Notes under the pieces: generated by a model
Database searches by the model: none
Told to the model about the DNA's origin: nothing
The model's input: the letters and a program-made list of their open reading frames with translations, nothing else
Source of the DNA: Calothrix sp. NIES-2100
GTDB lineage: Bacteria > Cyanobacteriota > Cyanobacteriia > Cyanobacteriales > Nostocaceae
Length of the DNA stretch: 64,000 bases
Assembly: GCF_002368195.1 (NCBI RefSeq)
Contig: NZ_AP018178.1
Span: 310,001 to 374,000, forward strand
Direction: 5' to 3'
Made by a program: the position numbers and the translations under genes
Part shown: positions 27,531 through 36,012 of the stretch, piece by piece
Layout: each line of letters starts with the position of its first letter
Position numbering within the stretch: position 1 is the stretch's first letter

Positions 27531-29069
27531 ATGGCACAAAACGACATCAACAAAATTAAGGATCACGCCGAACTCTTCCAGCAACAGGAATACCAAGAGC
27601 TATTTCAAGCCAAGAAAGAGTTTGAATGTGGGCATGAATCTGAACAAGTTTCCCAGATGGCTGAGTGGACAAAAACCTGGGAATACCGCGAAAAGAACTT
27701 TGCCCGTCAAGCGTTAACCGTTAACCCCGCGAAAGCTTGCCAACCTCTAGGAGCGATTTTAGCTGCCGTTGGTTTTGAAGGAACACTACCTTTTGTGCAT
27801 GGTTCTCAAGGTTGCGTTGCTTACTTCCGCAGTCACTTCACCCGCCACTTTAAAGAACCGTTTTCTGCCGTATCCTCCTCGATGACGGAAGATGCAGCCG
27901 TATTCGGCGGTTTGAAAAACCTGATTGAAGGCTTGGCAGTTTCCTACAACTTGTATAAACCCAAGATGATCGCTGTCTGCACCACCTGCATGGCAGAGGT
28001 GATTGGGGATGACCTACAAGCCTTTATCAAAACCGCCAAAGAGGAAGAGTCTGTTCCTGAAAACTTTCCTGTGCCTTATGCCCATACCCCTAGCTTTGTT
28101 GGGTCACATATCACAGGCTACGACAACATGATGAAGGGGATTCTGTCGAATTTGACGGCAGGTAAGAAAAAAGAGACGACCAACGGCAAGATTAACTTTA
28201 TTCCTGGATTTGAAACCTACATTGGCAACCTGCGGGAAATCAAGCGGATTGCAAATGTGATGGGAATTGACTATACCCTATTAGCAGATAACTCTGAATA
28301 CCTGGATTCTCCGAATAACGGTACATATAATATGTATCCAGGTGGAACCAAGCTAGAAGATGCGGCTGATTCCATCAATGCTGAAGCCACGATCGCACTC
28401 CAAGCATACGCCACCACCAAAACTCGCGAGTACATCGAACACGAATGGCATCAAAAAACCTACGTGAACCGTCCCGTCGGCATTCGTGGGACTGATGAAT
28501 TCCTGATGAAACTGTCGGCGTTAACTGGCAAACCGATTCCCCAAGAATTAGAAGATGAACGGGGACGGGCAGTAGATGCATTGACTGATTCTCAAGCATG
28601 GTTGCATGGTAAACGGGTGGCCATGTATGGCGATCCTGATTTGGTAATTGGTTTAACCCAATTCTTATTAGAAGTCGGTGCAGAACCAGTTCACATCCTA
28701 GTCAGCAACAGCAACGAACATTTTGAGACAGAATTGCGGGCAATATTAGACTCCAGCCCCTTTGGTCAAGGTGCGACAATTCACGGTGGACGCGACCTCT
28801 GGCATATGCGTTCTTTACTATTCACAGAACCTGTCGATTTGCTCATCGGCAATTCTTACGGCAAGTATCTCTGGCGCGATACCAAAACCCCATTTGTGCG
28901 GATTGGCTACCCCATCTTTGACCGCCACCACCTACACCGCTACGCTACCTACGGCTACCAAGGCACAATCAACCTCCTCAACTGGATCGTCAACACCCTC
29001 CTAGATGAGTTGGATCGCAACACCATTATTCCATCCAAGACCGATATTTCCTACGACTTGATTCGATAG
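27531..29069 (+). CDS. nifK: Nitrogenase MoFe protein beta chain NifK
   Basis: The beta chain forms the P-cluster half-site with NifD. The 512-residue protein shows the P-cluster cysteines in NPAKACQPLGA, GSQGCVAYFRSHF and CTTCMAEVIGDD, and the C-terminal FVRIGYPIFDRHHLHR block. The start at MAQNDINKIKDHAELFQ follows the MITE-like element by about 50 bases. Confidence 0.99.
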   Translation: MAQNDINKIKDHAELFQQQEYQELFQAKKEFECGHESEQVSQMAEWTKTWEYREKNFARQALTVNPAKACQPLGAILAAVGFEGTLPFVHGSQGCVAYFRSHFTRHFKEPFSAVSSSMTEDAAVFGGLKNLIEGLAVSYNLYKPKMIAVCTTCMAEVIGDDLQAFIKTAKEEESVPENFPVPYAHTPSFVGSHITGYDNMMKGILSNLTAGKKKETTNGKINFIPGFETYIGNLREIKRIANVMGIDYTLLADNSEYLDSPNNGTYNMYPGGTKLEDAADSINAEATIALQAYATTKTREYIEHEWHQKTYVNRPVGIRGTDEFLMKLSALTGKPIPQELEDERGRAVDALTDSQAWLHGKRVAMYGDPDLVIGLTQFLLEVGAEPVHILVSNSNEHFETELRAILDSSPFGQGATIHGGRDLWHMRSLLFTEPVDLLIGNSYGKYLWRDTKTPFVRIGYPIFDRHHLHRYATYGYQGTINLLNWIVNTLLDELDRNTIIPSKTDISYDLIR

Positions 29070-29186
29070 TCAATGGGCATAGGGCATGAAACAATTTTGG
29101 ATTTTAGATTGAAATCCAAAATCGCAAATCTAAAATCTAAAATTTCTTGTCTCCCTTGTCCCCCTTGTCTCTTATACCAGCCCACT

Positions 29187-29498
29187 ATGACTACCATCAG
29201 CCACAACCACAAACACCTGCGGGGCGCTAAAAGCGATCGCTTCGATATTCTCTCCCCAATACGCCGATGGGTGGATCAAATTCAAATAAGCGATCGCCGT
29301 ATCGCCCATCTCATTTGCCAAGTTATTCCCTGTTGTTGCCCTTTTGAACGGAACATTAAACTCTTCGGACACACTTTCCACATTCCCCCACTCTGCAAAT
29401 TAAATCCACTCTACGACGAATTTGTCGGATTGCGCTTTCGCAGTCTGTCTTATCTCTCAGATGAGTGTGGCGAAGATATCACGAAATATATTTGCTAA
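29187..29498 (+). CDS. Mo-dependent nitrogenase C-terminal domain (Mo-nitro_C) protein
   Basis: The 103-residue protein has the family block FDILSPIRRWVDQI, then RIAHLICQVIPCCCPFER and FHIPPLCKLNPLYDEFVGLRFRSL. Free-standing copies occur in cyanobacterial nif regions; function is unknown. Cysteine clusters (CCC, PLC) might bind metal but this is inference. The ATG at 29187 is chosen because upstream codons of the open frame come from tandem repeats. It sits between nifK and nifEN. Confidence 0.85.
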   Translation: MTTISHNHKHLRGAKSDRFDILSPIRRWVDQIQISDRRIAHLICQVIPCCCPFERNIKLFGHTFHIPPLCKLNPLYDEFVGLRFRSLSYLSDECGEDITKYIC

Positions 29499-29654
29499 TT
29501 CTCCGCGTACCTTTGCGTTTACCTTTGCGTCCCTCTGCGTTAAAAAATCTTCTTGAAAACGAACCGCGAAGACGCGTTCGACGAAGTCGTTCCCGAAGGG
29601 TAGTACACAAAGAAAGAAAAACAAGAAATTTGATTGCCAATCACCCATCAAGTC

Positions 29655-32393
29655 ATGAAAATCACCCAAGGCAAAATTAACGAGCTGCTAAGTGAGCCAG
29701 GATGCGAACACAATCACCACAAGCATGGGCAGAAGAAAAACAAGTCTTGTCACCAACAAGCCCAACCCGGTGCGGCTCAAGGCGGTTGTGCTTTCGATGG
29801 TGCATCAATCGCCCTAGTCCCGATTACCGATGCTGCTCATTTAGTCCACGGGCCGATCGCTTGTGCTGGTAATTCTTGGGGTGGTCGTGGTAGTCTTTCC
29901 TCTGATTCCCATCTCTACAAAATGGGTTTCACGACTGATTTAAGTGAAAATGATATCATCTTCGGTGGGGAAAAGAAGCTGTACAAAGCGATTTTGGAAG
30001 TACAGCAACGCTATCAACCTGCGGCGGTGTTTGTTTACTCCACTTGCGTGACGGCGCTGATTGGCGATGATTTGGATGCAGTATGTGAAACTGCTGCCAA
30101 GAAAACAGGTATACCCATTATCCCTGTAAATTCCCCTGGCTTTATTGGCAGTAAAAACCTTGGTAATCGTGTCGGTGGGGAAGCTTTATTAGAATATGTT
30201 ATTGGTAGTGCTGAACCAGAATATACCACACCCTACGATATCAATTTGATTGGTGAATACAACATCGCTGGCGAATTGTGGGGAGTTCTGCCCTTATTTG
30301 AAAAATTAGGGATTCGAGTTCTAGCTAAAATTACGGGTGATGCTAAGTATAATGAAGTTCGTTATGCTCACCGTGCCAAACTCAATGTGATGATCTGCTC
30401 CAAAGCCTTGATCAACGTGGCGAGAAAGATGGAGGAGCGCTATGGTGTCCCTTACATTGAAGAATCTTTCTACGGCGTGGATGACATGAATCGCTGTTTG
30501 CGGAATATTGCTGCCAAAATAGGCGACCAAGGTTTACAAGAACGAGTAGAAAAATTAATTACAGAAGAAACTACTGCGCTAGATATTGCTTTGGCTTCAT
30601 ATCGCGATCGCCTTAAAGGTAAGCGTGTTGTCCTTTATACTGGAGGTGTGAAAAGTTGGTCTATTATCTCAGCGGCGAAGGACTTAGGCATGGAAGTTGT
30701 CGCCACTAGCACCAAGAAAAGTACTGAAGAAGATAAAGCGAGGATCAAAGAATTACTAGGAAAAGATGGCATTGCTATGGAAAAAGGCAACGCCCAAGAA
30801 TTACTCCGGGTGATTGCCCAGACAAAAGCGGATATGCTGATTGCTGGTGGTCGCAATCAATACACTGCCCTGAAAGCCCGTATCCCATTTTTAGATATTA
30901 ATCAAGAACGACATCATCCCTATGCTGGATATGTGGGCATGGTGGAAATGGCGCGAGAACTGGATGAAGCCCTCTATAGTCCGGTGTGGGCGCAGGTGCG
31001 TCAGCCTGCACTGTGGGAGGTCACTTCGACTTCTCTTCGAGACGCTACGCGAACGCTCAGTGACCAGAAAGCAGAAGAAGCGATTTCAATCCAAAATCCA
31101 AAATCTAAAATCCAAAATTCTTCCAAGGCTGTTGCGGTGAATCCGTTGAAGCAAAGTCAACCTTTAGGTGCAGCCTTAGCATTTTTAGGATTGAAAGGCG
31201 TAATGCCTTTGTTTCACGGTTCTCAGGGTTGTACTGCCTTCGCCAAAGTTATGTTAGTGCGGCATTTTCGGGAAGCGATTCCCCTATCCACCACTGCCAT
31301 GACGGAAGTTAGCACTATCTTAGGTGGTGAGGACAATATCGAGCAAGCAATCCTGACGCTGGTGGAGAAATCAAAGCCGGAAATTATCGGTTTGTTAACT
31401 ACTGGACTTACGGAAACTAGAGGGGATGACATGGAAGGTATCCTCAGAAATATCCGCAAACGTCACCCAGAATTATATGATTTGCCGATTGTGTTTGCTT
31501 CTACGCCTGATTTTAAAGGTGCATTGCAAGATGGTTTTGCCGCAGCCGTTGAAAGTATAGTTAAGGAAATTCCCCAACCTGGAGAAACCAGATTAGACCA
31601 AATCAATATTTTGGTAAGTTCTGCGTTTACACCAGGGGATGTACAGGAAATTAAAGAAATTGTCTCTGCGTTTGGGTTAAAACCCATTGTTGTACCCGAC
31701 CTTTCTGTTTCCCTTGATGGTCACTTAGATGATTCTTATAGTGCAGTGACAGGTGGTGGGACAACTTTGCCAGAACTGCGACAGATGGGTAGTTCCGTGT
31801 TTACCCTAGCACTAGGCGAGAGTATGCGCGGTGCAGCAGAAAATTTACAAACCCAGTTTGATATACCTTACGAGCTGTTTCCCCAACTGACTGGATTAGA
31901 TGCAGTAGATAACTTTTTGCAAGGACTGGTAGATATTAGCGGTAATGCAGTCCCAGAAAAATATTGTCACCAACGCCGCCAGTTACAAGATGCCATGCTT
32001 GATACTCACTTTTATTTTGGGCGTAAGCGGGTGTCTTTAGCACTAGAACCTGATTTGCTGTGGTCAACAGCTTGGTTTTTGCAATCGATGGGTGCGGAAA
32101 TTCACGCCGCAGTCACAACTACAAAGTCGCCGCTGTTAGAGAATTTGCCAGTAGAACGCGTCACTATTGGGGATTTGGAAGATTTTGAGCGATTAGCGGT
32201 AGGTTCGGATCTAGCGATCGCTAATTCTCATGGTAAAGCGATCGCTCGCCGTCTGCATACTCCTCACTATCGTCTCGGTTTCCCTGTTTTTGACCGCTTG
32301 GGTAATGGACAGCGTTGTACTGTCGGCTACCGAGGAACTATCGAACTTTTGTTTGATATTGGCAACTTATTTATTGAGGCAGAAGAAAATTAG
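29655..32393 (+). CDS. nifEN: Fused FeMo-cofactor scaffold NifE-NifN
   Basis: This single 912-residue frame joins NifE (about residues 1-455) and NifN (about 489-912), the scaffold on which NifB-co is matured with Mo and homocitrate. NifE cysteines lie in GGCAFDGASIAL, GPIACAGNSWG and STCVTALIGDD. The NifN part begins KAVAVNPLKQSQPLGAALAF with HGSQGCTAF. The linker (about 455-488) includes RDATRTLS and IQNPKSKIQN, translated from a dispersed GACGCTACGCGAAC repeat and AAAATCC/AAAATCT heptamers. A nifEN fusion is, as I recall, a feature of the A. variabilis nif2 cluster. MKITQGK at 29655 is preferred to an earlier start. Confidence 0.97.
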   Translation: MKITQGKINELLSEPGCEHNHHKHGQKKNKSCHQQAQPGAAQGGCAFDGASIALVPITDAAHLVHGPIACAGNSWGGRGSLSSDSHLYKMGFTTDLSENDIIFGGEKKLYKAILEVQQRYQPAAVFVYSTCVTALIGDDLDAVCETAAKKTGIPIIPVNSPGFIGSKNLGNRVGGEALLEYVIGSAEPEYTTPYDINLIGEYNIAGELWGVLPLFEKLGIRVLAKITGDAKYNEVRYAHRAKLNVMICSKALINVARKMEERYGVPYIEESFYGVDDMNRCLRNIAAKIGDQGLQERVEKLITEETTALDIALASYRDRLKGKRVVLYTGGVKSWSIISAAKDLGMEVVATSTKKSTEEDKARIKELLGKDGIAMEKGNAQELLRVIAQTKADMLIAGGRNQYTALKARIPFLDINQERHHPYAGYVGMVEMARELDEALYSPVWAQVRQPALWEVTSTSLRDATRTLSDQKAEEAISIQNPKSKIQNSSKAVAVNPLKQSQPLGAALAFLGLKGVMPLFHGSQGCTAFAKVMLVRHFREAIPLSTTAMTEVSTILGGEDNIEQAILTLVEKSKPEIIGLLTTGLTETRGDDMEGILRNIRKRHPELYDLPIVFASTPDFKGALQDGFAAAVESIVKEIPQPGETRLDQINILVSSAFTPGDVQEIKEIVSAFGLKPIVVPDLSVSLDGHLDDSYSAVTGGGTTLPELRQMGSSVFTLALGESMRGAAENLQTQFDIPYELFPQLTGLDAVDNFLQGLVDISGNAVPEKYCHQRRQLQDAMLDTHFYFGRKRVSLALEPDLLWSTAWFLQSMGAEIHAAVTTTKSPLLENLPVERVTIGDLEDFERLAVGSDLAIANSHGKAIARRLHTPHYRLGFPVFDRLGNGQRCTVGYRGTIELLFDIGNLFIEAEEN

Positions 32394-32440
32394 TTGACTG
32401 TTGACTGTTGACTGTTGACTGTTAACTGTTGATTCATGTT
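32394..32440 (+). repeat. TGTTGAC tandem heptamers after nifEN
   Basis: About five copies of TGACTGT/TGTTGAC fill the gap between nifEN and nifX. The same heptamer occurs at the 3' end of nifB (about 22110-22136), inside hesAB (34801-34838) and between fdxH and fdxB (35560-35610). Confidence 0.9.
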
Positions 32441-32453
32441 TGGAGGATGAATT

Positions 32454-32858
32454 ATGAAAATTGCTTTTACAACTAGCGACCAGATTCATATTAATGCTCA
32501 TTTTGGTTGGGCAAAAAAAATTGATGTTTATGAAGTTTCACCAGATGGTTATCAGTTTCTTAATACTTTGAGATTTGATGGCGACCTGAAAGAAGATGGC
32601 AATGAAGATAAATTAGTACCAAAAATTGAAGCTTTGGCTGATTGCACCATTGTTTATGTATCAGCAATTGGTGGTAGTGCGGCGGCTCGGTTAATCAAGA
32701 AACGCATTACACCAATCAAAGCGAGGTCTGAGGATGACAAAATTACTGATCTCCTAGAACAGTTAGTCAAGACTTTGAAAGGCAGCCCTCCCCCCTGGTT
32801 GCGAAAAGCTTTACAACAAAAATCATCAAGTTTTGTAGAAGAGGAAGTAGGCGTATGA
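32454..32858 (+). CDS. nifX: Nitrogenase cofactor carrier NifX
   Basis: The 134-residue NifX binds cofactor intermediates in transit between NifB and NifEN. Motifs include IAFTTSDQIHINAHFGWAKKIDVYEVS near the start and VYVSAIGGSAAARLIKKRITPIKA in the middle, as in the NifX/NafY fold. A GGAGG precedes the ATG. It overlaps the next gene by four bases. Confidence 0.96.
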   Translation: MKIAFTTSDQIHINAHFGWAKKIDVYEVSPDGYQFLNTLRFDGDLKEDGNEDKLVPKIEALADCTIVYVSAIGGSAAARLIKKRITPIKARSEDDKITDLLEQLVKTLKGSPPPWLRKALQQKSSSFVEEEVGV

Positions 32859-33331
32859 GTTCAACTGAAATTGTCAACCAAACTACTAGCAGCGAAGCTT
32901 TAAATTCTCCCTTTGTCCAAGAATTAGTCAGACAAATTCGCGCCCAAGATTCCTATGGATTTTATAGAAGTTGGTCGGATGAATTAATTCTCAAACCTTA
33001 TATTGTCAGCAAGCAAGCTAAACGCCAAATTTCTGTAGAGGGCGATGTGGAACCCGCTACCAAAGGCAGAATTATGTCATTCTATCGCGCGATCGCCGCC
33101 CAAATTGAGCAAAAAACGGGTTTATTATCTCAAGTGGTGATCGATTTGAGTCATGAAGGTTTTGGCTGGGTGCTGGTTTTTTCCGGTCGTCTATTGCTAG
33201 TTACAAGAACCTTACGCGATGCTCAACGTTTTGGCTTTGATTCCCTAGAAAAGTTAGCAGATGAGGGCAATAAACTAACACAAAAGGGTATTGAATTAGC
33301 TGAGAAATATACTGAGGTTGCCAAGCTGTAG
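32855..33331 (+). CDS. NifX-associated nitrogen fixation protein (DUF269)
   Basis: The 158-residue protein has the DUF269 pattern: FVQELVRQIRAQDSYGFYRSWSDELILKPYIV, then GRIMSFYRAIAAQIEQKTGLLSQVV and GFGWVLVFSGRLLLVTRTLRDAQRFGF. It is always linked to nifX; its role is not established. Translational coupling to nifX (ATGA overlap) supports joint function. Confidence 0.93.
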   Translation: MSSTEIVNQTTSSEALNSPFVQELVRQIRAQDSYGFYRSWSDELILKPYIVSKQAKRQISVEGDVEPATKGRIMSFYRAIAAQIEQKTGLLSQVVIDLSHEGFGWVLVFSGRLLLVTRTLRDAQRFGFDSLEKLADEGNKLTQKGIELAEKYTEVAKL

Positions 33332-33361
33332 GAAATATCAAGGCAATAAACGGAGAAGATT

Positions 33362-33598
33362 ATGGTGCCAGCAGCAGAAACAGATTGTGAGAATCAAAAA
33401 GCTATTGAAGATTTAAAACTACAAATTAAGCGGCTGAATAGTAAGGCTGGTCAAATGAAGATGGATCTTCATGATTTAGCTGAAGGATTGCCAACCGATT
33501 ACCAAAATTTGACAGCGTTAGCAGCCGAAACTTATGAAATCTACCGTCATTTAGATGAATTGAAATCTCAGCTAAAAAGTTTGGAGAAAAAATCATGA
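33362..33598 (+). CDS. Small coiled-coil nif protein (DUF683/CCE_0567 type)
   Basis: The 78-residue, all-helical protein has IEDLKLQIKRLNSKAGQMKMDLHDLAEGLPTDY, the DUF683 pattern, then a C-terminal helix with Lys/Glu heptads. Such proteins form helical hairpins and have been linked to nif clusters only by location. The stop overlaps the nifW start by four bases. Confidence 0.88.
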   Translation: MVPAAETDCENQKAIEDLKLQIKRLNSKAGQMKMDLHDLAEGLPTDYQNLTALAAETYEIYRHLDELKSQLKSLEKKS

Positions 33599-33912
33599 CA
33601 TGGGATGTTGAAAAGTTTAACCAAATTGTAGATGCGGAAGAGTATTTTGACTTTTTTCAACTTGCTTATGATCCTCAAGTCGTCCATGTTAATCGCCTAC
33701 ATATTTTGAAGCTATTTTCTCAATACATTCGCGAGATTGATACTAATAATTCAGCAGCTAGTCAAGCCGAAAAACTTGATTTATACTGCACAGCCCTTAA
33801 ACAAGCTTATGAAGTTTTCCTCAGTTCCACACCTCTACAACAAAAGTTGTTCAAGGTGTTTAAGCAGAAGCCAAACAATATCGTTATGCTGACAGAAATT
33901 GCAACCAGCTAG
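33595..33912 (+). CDS. nifW: Nitrogenase stabilising protein NifW
   Basis: The 105-residue NifW is recognised by FNQIVDAEEYFDFFQLAYDPQVVHVNRLHILKLFSQYI and the C-terminal YEVFLSSTPLQQKLFKVFKQKP. NifW helps MoFe protein maturation or protects it from oxygen. It is translationally coupled to the coiled-coil gene before it. Confidence 0.95.
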   Translation: MTWDVEKFNQIVDAEEYFDFFQLAYDPQVVHVNRLHILKLFSQYIREIDTNNSAASQAEKLDLYCTALKQAYEVFLSSTPLQQKLFKVFKQKPNNIVMLTEIATS

Positions 33913-34019
33913 ACTGCTACGCGGAAGTCAAAAGTCAAAAGAATAAATAAAATTTTAGGCTTTTGCATTATTTGAAAGGTTGCTTTATTTACGCTGTGCT
34001 TTACTAGGAGAAATCAAAA

Positions 34020-35219
34020 GTGGTAAATCTCTCACCTACTGAATTAGAACGTTACCGCCGCCAAATCATGCTCCCTGGTTTTGGCAAAGAAGCACAGCAG
34101 CGACTCAAGTCAGCAACGGTGCTGGTTACAGGTGTGGGAGGATTGGGCGGTACAGCAGCGCTTTACCTAGCGGTAGCTGGTGTTGGGCGGCTGATTCTGG
34201 TTCGAGGCGGTGAGTTGCGGCTAGATGACATGAATCGCCAGATTCTCATGAGCGACGATTGGGTAGGTAAGCCGCGTGTGTTTAAAGCCAAAGAACGGCT
34301 GGAGGATATCAACCCAGATGTGGAAGTTGAAGCCATCTTTGATTACGTTACGCCAGATAATGTAGATTTTTTGGTTCAATCAGCTGATGTGGCGCTTGAC
34401 TGTGCCCATAATTTTACCGAACGCGATTTATTAAATGCAGCTTGTGTGCGTTGGCGTAAGCCGATGGTAGAAGCGGCGATGGATGGGATGGAAGCTTACC
34501 TTACTACAATTGTCCCTGGCGTTACACCTTGCTTGTCTTGCTTATTTCCTGAAAAACCAGAATGGGATCGGCGCGGCTTTGGTGTGCTGGGTGCGGTTTC
34601 GGGAACCTTGGCTTGTTTGACGGCGCTAGAAGCAATCAAGTTAATTACTGGATGTAGTCAGCCATTGTTATCGCAACTATTGACAATGGATTTGCACCAG
34701 ATGGTATTTGCCAAGCGTCGTTCTTACCGCGATCGCAATTGTCCAGTTTGCGGTACTCATTCTCACCACTATCCTACCTCTCTACAGTTGAGTCGTGCCC
34801 TAGTCAATAGTCAACAGTCAACAGTCAACCATCAACAAGTATATTTTATGACTTTAACCTTAACAGAAGCAGCGGAATTCCGGCTTCGCACCTTCCTTTT
34901 AGCCTCTAGCAAAGATGAAAATGCTACTCAACGTGGCATCCGTGTTGGTGTAGAAGATGGTGGTTGCAATGGCTACCAATATTCCATCAAAGTTATCAAC
35001 GCTCCGCAAGCAGATGACATAGTCATGCAACAGGGAAAGTTAAGCATCTACATTGATGCACAAAGCGCCCCGTTACTAGAAGGCGTGGTTGTGGATTTTG
35101 TCGATGGCTTGCTGGAAAGCGGATTTAAATTTAGCAATCCCAATGCTACTGATACCTGTGGCTGTGGGAAATCATTTCAAGCAGGTAATTGCAGCCCTGC
35201 TGGCGTACCTTGTAGCTGA
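34020..35219 (+). CDS. hesAB: Fused HesA-HesB protein
   Basis: The 399-residue frame starts with GTG (34020) after AGGAG. Residues 1-258 are HesA, an E1/MoeB/ThiF-like adenylyltransferase (LVTGVGGLGGTAALYLAVAGVGRL; Zn ligands CLSC and CPVCG). Residues about 277-399 are HesB, an A-type Fe-S carrier (cysteines in DGGCNGYQY and DTCGCGKSF). The linker (VNSQQSTVNHQQ) is translated from TCAACAG tandem heptamers. HesB's own ATG survives in frame at 34848, so internal re-initiation could also release free HesB. HesA and HesB are usually separate genes. Confidence 0.93.
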   Translation: MVNLSPTELERYRRQIMLPGFGKEAQQRLKSATVLVTGVGGLGGTAALYLAVAGVGRLILVRGGELRLDDMNRQILMSDDWVGKPRVFKAKERLEDINPDVEVEAIFDYVTPDNVDFLVQSADVALDCAHNFTERDLLNAACVRWRKPMVEAAMDGMEAYLTTIVPGVTPCLSCLFPEKPEWDRRGFGVLGAVSGTLACLTALEAIKLITGCSQPLLSQLLTMDLHQMVFAKRRSYRDRNCPVCGTHSHHYPTSLQLSRALVNSQQSTVNHQQVYFMTLTLTEAAEFRLRTFLLASSKDENATQRGIRVGVEDGGCNGYQYSIKVINAPQADDIVMQQGKLSIYIDAQSAPLLEGVVVDFVDGLLESGFKFSNPNATDTCGCGKSFQAGNCSPAGVPCS

Positions 35220-35255
35220 TACCCGAAACCTTTATTTATTTTGGAGGATATGACA

Positions 35256-35555
35256 ATGACAACTTATCAAGTAACACTAATTAATAAAAAGCGATCGCTC
35301 GATATCACCATCCCTGTTGATGAAAATACCTCAATTCTCGATGCTGCTGAACAACAAGATATAGAGTTACCTTTTTCCTGTCAATCTGGCTCTTGCTCTA
35401 GCTGCGTCGCCAGAGTAGTTGAAGGACAAGTAGATCAAACTGAGCAGGTATTTCTTGATGATGACCAAATGGCTAAAGGCTTTATTGTTCTTTGTGTTTC
35501 TTATCCCCGTTCTGACTGCACGATTCGCACTCACCAGGAACCGTATTTAGTTTAA
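35256..35555 (+). CDS. fdxH: [2Fe-2S] ferredoxin FdxH
   Basis: FdxH is the plant-type ferredoxin that reduces NifH. The 99-residue product has the cluster motif CQSGSCSSC plus the later Cys in IVLCVSYP, and the family ending RTHQEPYLV. The start at 35256 (MTTYQV) lies 8 bases after GGAGG and gives the family length; an ATG at 35250 lies too close to it. Confidence 0.95.
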   Translation: MTTYQVTLINKKRSLDITIPVDENTSILDAAEQQDIELPFSCQSGSCSSCVARVVEGQVDQTEQVFLDDDQMAKGFIVLCVSYPRSDCTIRTHQEPYLV

Positions 35556-35559
35556 GCGA

Positions 35560-35645
35560 TGACTGTTAACTGTTGACAGTTGACTGTTGACTGTTGACGG
35601 TTAATTGTTGAGTAAAAATATTAGCCCCTAGCCCCTAGTCCCTAA
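35560..35645 (+). repeat. Tandem repeats between fdxH and fdxB
   Basis: TGACTGT-type heptamers (about 35560-35610) are followed by TAGCCCC heptamers (about 35622-35645). They are spacer repeats within the nif operon. Confidence 0.85.
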
Positions 35646-35664
35646 CAATCACGAAAATTACACT

Positions 35665-35961
35665 ATGGCAATACTCACCGGTTTAACCTTTGGGGGTCAA
35701 GTCTGGACACCCCAATTCGTTCAAGAAATTAACCAAGACAAATGCATTGGTTGTGGTAGATGTTTTAAAGCCTGTGGTCGGAATGTGTTAATACTAAGAG
35801 CGTTGAACGAAGATGGCGAGTTTGTGGAAGATGAGGAGAATGAAGAAATCGAGCGTAAAGTGATGTCTATCATTCATCCAGAGTATTGTATTGGTTGTCA
35901 GGCTTGCGCTCGGACTTGTCCCAAAAATTGTTACACCCATAGCCCATTTGAACAAAATTAG
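35665..35961 (+). CDS. fdxB: Nif-specific ferredoxin III FdxB
   Basis: The 98-residue protein holds two [4Fe-4S] sites: CIGCGRCFKACGRN and CIGCQACARTCPKNC, with the family start TGLTFGGQVWTPQFV. It is the last gene of the nif run and is followed by a strong hairpin terminator. The role is electron supply to nitrogenase or NifB. Confidence 0.95.
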   Translation: MAILTGLTFGGQVWTPQFVQEINQDKCIGCGRCFKACGRNVLILRALNEDGEFVEDEENEEIERKVMSIIHPEYCIGCQACARTCPKNCYTHSPFEQN

Positions 35962-35965
35962 TTTT

Positions 35966-35989
35966 AGAGACGCGAAATTTCGCGTCTCT
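35966..35989 (+). terminator. Rho-independent terminator of the nif run
   Basis: The sequence is a perfect 24-base palindrome, AGAGACGCG/CGCGTCTCT with an AAATTT centre, followed by GCTTTTAG. It begins four bases past the fdxB stop and separates the nif genes from a convergent membrane-protein gene. Confidence 0.8.
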
Positions 35990-36012
35990 GCTTTTAGCCA
36001 AGCTCACGATCA

